Program-made: the position numbers and the translations under genes | Notes under the pieces: model-generated | Told to the model about the DNA's origin: nothing | The model's database searches: none | The model's input: the letters and a program-made list of their open reading frames with translations, nothing else | Part shown: in pieces, positions 8,901 through 14,100 of the stretch | How the letters are laid out: each line of letters starts with the position of its first letter | Position numbering within the stretch: position 1 is the stretch's first letter | Origin: Auxenochlorella pyrenoidosa | Taxonomy: Eukaryota > Chlorophyta > Trebouxiophyceae > Chlorellales > Chlorellaceae | Length of the DNA: 14,100 nucleotides | Reading direction: 5' to 3' | NCBI GenBank assembly: GCA_001430745.1 | Contig: KQ482028.1 | Span: 131,677 to 145,776, forward strand

Positions 8901-9917
8901 CTGGCCACCCCCCCGCCCCCGCCTGCTGCTGGGCCAGAGAGCAGCGACAGCGGCTGCGACAGCGCCACTCCTGCCAGCAGCAGCTGCCTGACCATAAGCA
9001 GCGAGGACACAAGCATTGGTGTGGCGGCCAGGTGAGCCATGTCTGTGCAGGTCTGGTGGGTGGCCATCACTGCTGAGCGCAACGTCAGCAGACATTAACA
9101 GGCCTTGGGAAACACGAGCCCAACAGTCTGGTGTCGTGCTGCCTGCTTAATGTTGTGATGGGGCACAGGCTGAGAATCCCCTCGACCCGCAACGCTCACG
9201 CGAATGTGCTGCAGTCACAAGGTGCGAGCGCTGCGCTATCGCCTGCTGCGCCGCCAGCTGGCTGAGGCAGCCGGCCTGGACTGCTCGCCAGTTGCCACTG
9301 CTGTGCCAAGCAGCCTCAGCCTGCATGCCAGCAGTAGCGACCAGGAGCACAGCAGCGGCGGCACCTGCAGCGAGGCAGGCTCACCCTTTTTGCCGACATG
9401 CACTGAGCCTGCTGAGTCAGCTGGACCAGCGCCCATCAGCCTCCCACCAGGCGTGATCCGTGTGCCTGCCGCTGCACAGGCAAGCCCAGCCAGAACGCAG
9501 CAGCCCAGCGTGGCTGCAGCTGCTCCCGTTTTTGGCTGGGATGGACAGTTGGGCGACGAGCCTGGCAGCGAGGGGCCGCTGCCCTCTACGCCGCTGGCTG
9601 CCAAGCGGGCGCTGGCAGCAGCTGAAGCAGCGGCAGCCCTGCCAGGCGCGCTCAGCTGCCTGGCAGACCACCTGAGCGACGCCACCCCGTCTTCCCTGGC
9701 CTCTGCCGCTCCTGCCAGCTCAGCGGGCCCAGCAGACAGCCTTGTCGCAAGCAGCAGCTGCTCCACTCTGCACGAGGTCAGCAGCTTCTTGGCTGGGGCA
9801 GCCGTTCGGCCCAGCAGCAGCCAGCTGCGGCAGAGCACAGGGCGACTGGGGGCTTTGCAGGCACTGAAGGCGCGCACAGCAGGCATGCGACGCACCGCCA
9901 GCCAGCTCGCAGCTTGA
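5014..9917 (+). CDS. Orphan 1440-residue low-complexity protein with polyglutamine tract
   Basis: Five exons join in phase: 5014-5192, 5310-5474, 5597-6707, 6867-9031 and 9215-9917, giving 1440 codons plus TGA. Donors are GTGGGT, GTGAGG, GTGGGG and GTGAGC; acceptors end in GCAG. I do not recognise a family. Residues about 20-100 are Ala/Leu/Arg-rich and probably helical (QHAVHRALSDLQ, then ARAELEQGRRAAKQL). Residues 211-224 are 14 Gln. Residues 564-623 form a likely amphipathic helix (QFSQLLD, LRQVRRELQAAQ). Residues 1043-1087 form another (RRAELAAGWRQLRERADML), and exon 5 opens with a basic helix (HKVRALRYRLLRRQLA). Between them are long Ala/Ser/Pro/Gly/Gln-rich stretches that look disordered. 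There are no membrane segments or catalytic motifs. It is divergent from the SSX2IP-like gene across 489 bp. A scaffold or regulatory role would only be a guess. Confidence 0.75.
5883..5924 (+). repeat. (CAG)14 coding polyglutamine tract
   Basis: Fourteen uninterrupted CAG codons in exon 3 of the orphan gene encode residues 211-224. The absence of CAA codons suggests recent expansion and probable length variation between strains. Confidence 0.95.
6767..6866 (+). repeat. Duplicated acceptor region in intron 3 of the orphan gene
   Basis: GCC(G/C)TGCACTTGG occurs at 6767 and 6810. TGCTCACCTGCTG with a following C/T-rich CTCTG occurs at 6785 and 6842. Only the second copy ends in the functional GCAG; the first reads CTCTGGG and has lost the AG. 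Confidence 0.65.
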
Positions 9918-9983
9918 CTGCTCATGCCTCTTCACATCAAATGATCAACCAGAGGATTTCCCCATTTCCAGCTGCATTTTATG

Positions 9984-9988
9984 TGTAA
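9984..9988 (+). terminator. TGTAA polyadenylation signal of the orphan gene
   Basis: TGTAA, the usual chlorophyte poly(A) signal, lies 66 bases after the TGA at 9915-9917, in an A/T-richer stretch (CATTTTATGTGTAAAAC). Cleavage would be expected some 10-20 bases downstream, near 10000. Confidence 0.65.
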
Positions 9989-10145
9989 AACTGCAGGAAT
10001 GCAGCAAGGCAAGGGTTCAGAGGGGATAGTCAGGCACCTGCACCACCAGGCTCCATTGCTCGTGCCGCGCGCCCTCCGAACAGGTGCCGCCTAGCTCGGC
10101 TGCTGCTGCATGCACCAATTTCTTGTGCGTCAGCCGGGAGGCATT

Positions 10146-10150
10146 TTACA
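10146..10150 (-). terminator. TGTAA polyadenylation signal of the four-helix membrane gene
   Basis: TTACA on the plus strand is TGTAA on the minus strand, downstream of the stop at 10432. It implies a 3' UTR of roughly 280-300 nt. The convergent orphan gene ends about 150 bp away with its own TGTAA, so the two transcripts need not overlap. Confidence 0.5.
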
Positions 10151-10431
10151 CGCGGCTCTAGTTTGGTACTGTTCAGATGGTTCGCTAGGTGCAAGGTGGC
10201 ATGCAAAAAGGGGTTTGGCATCGATTGATATCAAGGCAGCGGATCATGGCGCAACAGGCGTCTGCTCGCAATCAACTGGCAGGCAGACGGCGCGATGCAT
10301 TCAACTGGGAAGCTTGGGATTGGGGTTGCTGCGTGCAGCATCTCGAGTGTACAGGAAGATCAGATTGATCGGCGGTTGTAGCAGGGGATGACGTGGAGCT
10401 GCAGCCCTGCTTGTGCCGTCACCACAAGCAT

Positions 10432-13050
10432 CTAGACCGGTGCCGTGCCCGCGGCGGTGGTGGTTGTGGCGGATACAGAGGTGGCTCCGGCTGCAAGCGC
10501 GGGCGCCCGAGAGGAGGGAGGGGAAGGGCAGCGGCAGATGTGTGACTGCGCTCTGCGGGCGGCGGTGGTCGTTCCAAAGCCGAACGTGGCACGCTACACT
10601 TTCTAGCTGCAAGAAACAGCTGCCGAAGTGGTGCACCAGACTCTTATCCTTTCCAGGCAGCGCTCACCCGAGTAGTGCTCCTGGCGCTCAGGGGCAAAGC
10701 TGTCCCAGCCGATAACGAGGATGAGGAAGAGGTCGGCGATGGCGCTCAGAATGGCTCCCGTGATTGTGGTGCTTGTGGTGGATTTCATCTTGCCTGCCAA
10801 GGGGGGTGGGCGGCGGCAGGGGGAGAGTGGCAAGCGTGCACAGCGAGGCAGGCTGGAGCGTAGCGGCTAGGCGGGAGTGGGCGGTGGGTTGGCGGGGGGG
10901 GGGGGGGGGGGGGGCGTCTAGCGCTACACTCTGGCGCTACGCTCTGGCTGCATCCTTCGAGGCAGGTGGGAATGTTCCGAGCAGGCCCTAGCTCAGGGAA
11001 GCCAGCCGCGCACCCCTGTGGCGTCCACGCCCCCTTACTGCAGCCTCGCTGCGCACACTGGAGGTGCAAGGGCGCGATGCGGCAGGCGCCTCACCCGTCA
11101 TATCGGGGCTGTACTTCAACATGAGGTAGGTGTTGGCCGTATCCATGAGGAGCACGGAGGCCACCGCCAGCAGGCCGACCAGGGCAATCCTGCAGGGCGG
11201 GGGACGGTGTGTTTATGTGCGTGTGTGTGGTGGTGGTGGTGTGTGTGGAAAGGGAAGGAAAGGTACGCCCTTGGGCGTGGGTTGAAGAAACCGCTGGGCT
11301 CTAGTTGGCGCCTACGGCTACTGTTGTTTCCACGCATAGTACTCCCCTGCATGATCGCTCCGGCTGGGCCCCTTGTTTGGGCTCAAAAGGCTGTCAGACT
11401 GCGATGGAACTCGCGACACAGACACCCCCCACCCTCAGGGGCCTGCCTGGCCTTGTGCACCACGTTCATGAGGACGACCACCAGCGTCAGGACCCACACG
11501 CTGCAGGGGGGGCAGCTCGGCGGATCAGTGCAGGGCCGAGCCCCCCGGGCGAGCGCGGCACATCAGGACCCAGGCCCCACTTCATCCACGTGAAAAAATA
11601 GGGAAACCCTGGAAATTCAAGACAATGTCCCACGGCTCTCGAGTTAGCGCAGGCCTGACTCACAACCAGTGAAGGTAGACGATCCACCTGCAGGTGCGGC
11701 GCAAGGGCGAGGCGAGTGAAGAGGTTAGGTGGGCAAGCTTGCGGCAGCTGCGCATGGCGGGGGCTGAGCTGCGCGCGGGCAGCTGCTAAGTGCTCGTCTG
11801 CCTGCTTGGGCTTAAAGTCGGTCTTACCGCAGCGGAGCTTGCGACACAGACCCAGCTGAGTTTGCGATCAGCTGCCATACCAGCCAGCCGCTGGGTGCCC
11901 AGCCGTGGCCAGCCCAGGTGGCCACCTGGCAGCCCACGCTGCTCCACACCGCTGGGATTTCTTGCTGGCTGATCAAAGCGGGTCGAAAATCAATCTGCAA
12001 GAGCGCGGGTGAGCAGCAAGCCCCACCAGGTGTACTGGAACAGGTGACTACACTCCACTGGGGCCAGGTAGCCGACACTGCCGCCGCCAAAACTGGCGAT
12101 GGTGCTGTCCAGCGCGGTATCGCCGCAGGCCTGTGTGGTTGGGTGGGTGTTTGTGGGCGTGAGGGGGGCGCAGCGGGGAGGTGGAGCCTGGAGAAATGGC
12201 CGGGGCAAGTGCAGCGCCAGGGGTGCTTGCCTCAAGACTGGGAGACGGATGGCTTGCAAGGAGCGGGGCGATGGGCAGGGGGCAGAAGCTAACAGAAGCT
12301 GCTCAGAGGCTTCCAGCAGCTGCTGGACACCATGAATATGTGCAGGGGCCTGCGCCGGCCCTGGGGCATTGCCAGAGTCTCCCCCCCCCGCCCTGCCCCC
12401 ACCTTCTGCATGGAGGCCGCCCCTCCAAGCAGGATGCCCACTCCGCTGGTGGCGAGTGCCATGCCCAGTATGATCATTTTCCTCCTGGGGCCTGTATGGC
12501 AGTCCGGGAAAGGGCAGCACAGGGCAGGTAGGGTAGGTGGGGAGGGGCACGAGGCGCACGGAACGGGTGCAGCTGCGCGACTGGAAGGCAGATGCAGGTC
12601 TGATTGGCCGCCAGGAATCATCTGGCCGCCAATGTTGGGAATGGGGCGGTGGCAGGGAGAGCGGCTGCACCACACTGGGGCCAGCCTGCTTGTTTGGGCT
12701 TCAAGTCAGTCTGACCGCAACGGAACTTGTGATACAAGCCAGCGATGACGAGAGCCAGCAACCACTCAGGCAACAGCACCTCTGCTCAACGCAGGCCCGG
12801 TGCGGCTGGCCAGCATCCCCCACTGACCAGTAAGGCCGCCGCTCGAAGCGCAGCCACCATTGCAGACTGGCTTCTTCATCTCGCTTCTTCCTAGGGATGG
12901 TGGGAGCAAAGCCAGCGTCAGACGATCAGTGTGCTGGAGATGGGCTGGGTGGCAGCGATGCTTGCAGCACCTCGGCGACAGCAAGTGCCGGCTGACGGAG
13001 CGATGGCAGCACCAGGGGTCAAAATAGATCTCCGGCTTGTCGTTGCCCAT
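10432..13050 (-). CDS. Four-transmembrane-helix protein of unassigned family, about 228 residues
   Basis: Nine exons: 13050-12971, 12890-12828, 12484-12403, 12130-12027, 11687-11664, 11500-11447, 11189-11095, 10793-10668 and 10490-10432. They total 687 nt with matching phases. Four hydrophobic helices are clear: about 51-71 (MIILGMALATSGVGILLGG), 111-132 (WIVYLHWF, then VWVLTLVVVLMNVV), 137-155 (IALVGLLAVASVLLMDTAN) and 178-198 (ITGAILSAIADLFLILVIGW). The N-terminus is charged (KKRDEE, RFERRPYW) and probably cytosolic. The first loop (76-109) has Cys77 and Cys102, which could pair, and ends in FQYTWW. The layout resembles MARVEL- or claudin-like tetraspan proteins, but I see no diagnostic motif, so this is topology only. 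An in-frame Met at 13086 would add 12 residues. The last exon is the least certain: an acceptor ending at 10553 would give a Pro-rich tail stopping at 10419. One intron (11446-11190) needs a GC donor. Confidence 0.72.
10894..10914 (+). repeat. Run of 21 G
   Basis: An uninterrupted G homopolymer in the intron between exons 11189-11095 and 10793-10668 of the membrane-protein gene. The transcript carries poly-C. Its exact length is prone to sequencing error. The rest of this 301-bp intron shows nothing further. Confidence 0.95.
11207..11248 (+). repeat. GT/GGT microsatellite
   Basis: Alternating GT runs around a short (GGT)n stretch lie just past the acceptor of exon 11189-11095. On the transcript this is CA/CACCAC-rich intron sequence. 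Confidence 0.85.
11371..11428 (+). repeat. Dispersed about 55-bp repeat, copy B
   Basis: CTTGTTTGGGCTCAAAAGG, then CTGCGATGGAACTCGCGAC, then ACAGACACCC. It is in the intron between exons 11500-11447 and 11189-11095 of the membrane-protein gene, antisense to that gene. It is the most diverged copy. Confidence 0.8.
11688..12026 (-). other. Intron 4 of the membrane-protein gene
   Basis: A 339-bp intron with a GTGGGG donor that splits the Trp codon of FQYTW; the acceptor is CTGCAG. It carries repeat copy C. No other exon is supported. Confidence 0.7.
11801..11853 (+). repeat. Dispersed about 55-bp repeat, copy C
   Basis: CCTGCTTGGGCTTAAAGTC, then CCGCAGCGGAGCTTGCGAC, then ACAGACCC. It is in the intron between exons 12130-12027 and 11687-11664 of the membrane-protein gene, antisense to it. 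Confidence 0.85.
12485..12827 (-). other. Intron 2 of the membrane-protein gene
   Basis: A 343-bp intron with a GTCAGT donor and CCCCAG acceptor. This pairing joins RPYW to RKMIIL in phase 2. It carries repeat copy D. An alternative acceptor at CATACAG is out of phase. Confidence 0.6.
12686..12740 (+). repeat. Dispersed about 55-bp repeat, copy D
   Basis: CTTGTTTGGGCTTCAAGTCA, then ACCGCAACGGAACTTGTGA, then a degraded ACAAGCC tail. It is in the intron between exons 12890-12828 and 12484-12403 of the membrane-protein gene, antisense to it. Confidence 0.85.
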
Positions 13051-13617
13051 GGAGCGCGAATCTGGCTGATGCTGGACATGATGCATAAGTGGGCATTACA
13101 ACGGCCACGGCCAGCTGGCTGCGCTTAACCAGCACACTGCCCAGAGCTGCTCACAGCGACTGATACGCGTCGGCAGACAGGGACTTGTTTCTCCTGAGAC
13201 CACCTTGGGCGCCTTGAGCACCTGCAGAATGGTCAACATGAGGAATAGCCTCTTCGAAAGAAGGCTCTGCCCGCGCAACGCACGTACTGCCTCGCACGAC
13301 CTCGCCGCACCGCAAAAACCTGGCGCGAGCCAACTGGCGACTTTGCCCGACTTTGTGGACTCACCTCGTGTGCAGATCGCAAACAGCGGAGCGAAAAGAG
13401 TGGTTAGAAAATACGCGCAGCACCTAAAAGGCCCCCAGTTGCTGACATGGCAGCTGCAGCTCCTTGGCCAGCAGGGGCCAGGTGGATTGATCTCAGCCAA
13501 AGGCACTCTCCTGCCGCATGGACTTTCGGGTTACGAGACCCTGCACCGATAAGTCTCCCCCTCTTCACCAGCAGCACTTCAATGTAAATGCACAGATATT
13601 GAAAAGTGCACTCACTG

Positions 13618-13637
13618 TGAAGTCCTGCAGGACTTCA
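13618..13637. repeat. Perfect 20-bp palindrome
   Basis: TGAAGTCCTG is followed directly by its reverse complement. It could be a dimeric factor site or a hairpin. It lies in the unresolved region between the LRR-like exon and the membrane-protein gene. Confidence 0.9.
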
Positions 13638-13690
13638 AAAGGCCTAGGCAGGGGAGGTCACACCGAGGTGGGGTGCATGCACCTCACAAA

Positions 13691-13710
13691 TCACGTGACT
13701 GCACAGTCAC
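13691..13710. promoter_or_regulatory. CACGTG box overlapping an inverted repeat
   Basis: CACGTG (13692-13697), the core of plant G-box/E-box sites, overlaps GTGACTG-CA-CAGTCAC (13695-13710), a 7-bp-arm inverted repeat. Known bZIP and bHLH factors bind CACGTG in plants; activity here is inferred. Confidence 0.4.
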
Positions 13711-13794
13711 CTAATCACACACTTGGAGTCCCAGCGGGCCCCCGGCAGAGGCCCCTCCAGCTGTAGATCTGGAACCCGCAGGCCGCGCAGGCGG

Positions 13795-14023
13795 CTAATA
13801 GCTATAGCCACCAACAGCCCGGAGCGCAGCCAGGCCGCTCGGGCTGAGCTGCTCCAGCTGCTGCAGCTGAGCCAGGTGAGCCAAGCAGGCGGGCGGCTCG
13901 AGGATCAGAGGTGCGAAGCAGAGCTCAAGGTGGCGCAGCAGTGGGAATTCCGCTTCGAAGCGCTTCAAGGAGGGGTGGCCGTGGGTCAAGGGAAGCCAGA
14001 GCCGGGGGCAGTGTTGCAAAAAC
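13795..14023 (-). pseudogene. Leucine-rich-repeat-like exon, partial or frameshifted
   Basis: Read on the minus strand after an acceptor (GCTCAG, ending at 14024), the frame gives about 75 residues with LRR spacing: LQHCPRLWLPL, FPLLRHLEL, PPACLAHLAQLQQLEQL, SGLAALRAV. It ends at TAG (13795-13797). In another frame LRR-like sequence continues at once (AISRLRGLRVPDLQLEGPL) to TGA at 13707-13709, which suggests a one-base frameshift near 13803-13810. It may be a decayed gene, a sequencing error, or a real 3' end. The rest of the gene would lie to the right of the window. LRR proteins are common in algal genomes and the sequence gives no specific ligand or pathway. The plus-strand frame over the same bases looks like its antisense shadow. 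Confidence 0.4.
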
Positions 14024-14030
14024 CTGAGCG

Positions 14031-14090
14031 CTTGCTTGTTTGGGCTTAAAGTCTGTCTATCCGCAACGGAACTTGCGACCCAGACCCCCA
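14031..14090 (+). repeat. Dispersed about 55-bp repeat, copy E
   Basis: CTTGTTTGGGCTTAAAGTCT, then CCGCAACGGAACTTGCGAC, then CCAGACCCC. It lies just upstream (transcript sense) of the LRR-like exon, probably in its preceding intron, and antisense to it. It is close to the consensus. Confidence 0.85.
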
Positions 14091-14100
14091 GCTTGGGGCT

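Larger units (their letters stand above)
9918..10431. other. Convergent (tail-to-tail) intergenic region with both 3' UTRs
   Basis: About 510 bp between the stops of the orphan gene and the membrane-protein gene. It contains a TGTAA signal on each strand and A/T-richer UTR-like sequence. Open frames across it lack codon bias and splice support, and I see no further gene. Confidence 0.6.
13051..13794. other. Unresolved region upstream of the membrane-protein gene
   Basis: About 740 bp that should hold the membrane gene's promoter and 5' UTR and the 3' end of the LRR-like gene. On the minus strand a strong donor (GAGGTGAGTC at 13364) and an acceptor (CTGCAG, exon from 13221) could mark a 5'-UTR intron. 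TGTAA occurs on the plus strand at 13583-13587 and on the minus strand at 13100-13096, and I cannot tie either to a gene. Open frames here look random in composition. Confidence 0.45.

Noticed and set aside
10419..10552. Alternative Pro-rich last exon of the membrane-protein gene
   Set aside because: In phase, but its acceptor has a poorer pyrimidine tract than the one before 10490. Kept as an alternative, not as the main model.
13151..13221. Minus-strand tail reading SLSADAYQSL then stop, with TGTAA at 13100-13096
   Set aside because: It would be a last exon ending 100 bp before the membrane gene start. I could not connect it in phase to the LRR-like exon, so it is left as part of the unresolved region.
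13205..13552. Plus-strand frame of 115 codons followed by TGTAA at 13583
   Set aside because: No recognisable features and no convincing upstream exon. A single TGTAA is not enough to call a gene, though it cannot be fully excluded.
13723..14049. Plus-strand frame with LLQLLQLSQ repeats
   Set aside because: It is the antisense of the LRR-like exon. The Leu/Gln pattern follows from CAG/CTG codons on the other strand.
1..14100. CRISPR arrays, tRNA or rRNA genes, insertion sequences, operons
   Set aside because: No regularly spaced direct repeats, cloverleaf or rRNA-like segments, transposase frames or inverted terminal repeats were seen. The GGTTCAAATC string near 1608 has no tRNA around it.

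Overview
The window is nuclear DNA of a green alga, most likely a Chlorella-like trebouxiophyte. It is GC-rich, its genes are broken by many short GT-AG introns, its proteins are rich in Ala, Gln and Ser, and TGTAA, the chlorophyte polyadenylation signal, lies downstream of gene ends. I see no sign of bacterial, plasmid, phage or organellar DNA: no operons, rRNA, tRNA or CRISPR array. The gene models were built by hand from reading frame, splice sites and intron phase, and every exon junction reported was checked for phase.

Layout. (1) Positions 1-4524, minus strand: the 5' part (11 exons, at least 424 codons) of a coiled-coil gene of the SSX2IP/ADIP/Msd1 family, which anchors microtubule minus ends. 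It runs off the left edge. (2) Positions 4525-5013: a divergent promoter region. (3) Positions 5014-9917, plus strand: a five-exon gene for a 1440-residue, low-complexity, largely disordered protein with a 14-Gln tract. I cannot assign it to a family. (4) Positions 9918-10431: a tail-to-tail intergenic region with a TGTAA signal for each flanking gene. (5) Positions 10432-13050, minus strand: a nine-exon gene for a four-helix membrane protein of about 228 residues. (6) Positions 13051-13794: an unresolved stretch with two strong palindromes. (7) Positions 13795-14023, minus strand: the edge of a leucine-rich-repeat-like gene that seems frameshifted.

Two patterns go beyond the genes. First, splice-site regions are tandemly duplicated inside introns. 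At four introns of the SSX2IP-like gene and one of the orphan gene, a second or third copy of the acceptor or donor plus neighbouring exon bases lies 50-115 bp away. One of these is an in-frame alternative donor. Second, a short dispersed repeat of about 55 bp occurs five times, four times inside introns (three in one gene) and once beside the LRR-like exon. No defence, mobile or biosynthetic system is present. The most novel material is the orphan protein, the four-helix membrane protein, the intronic repeat family and the splice-site duplications.
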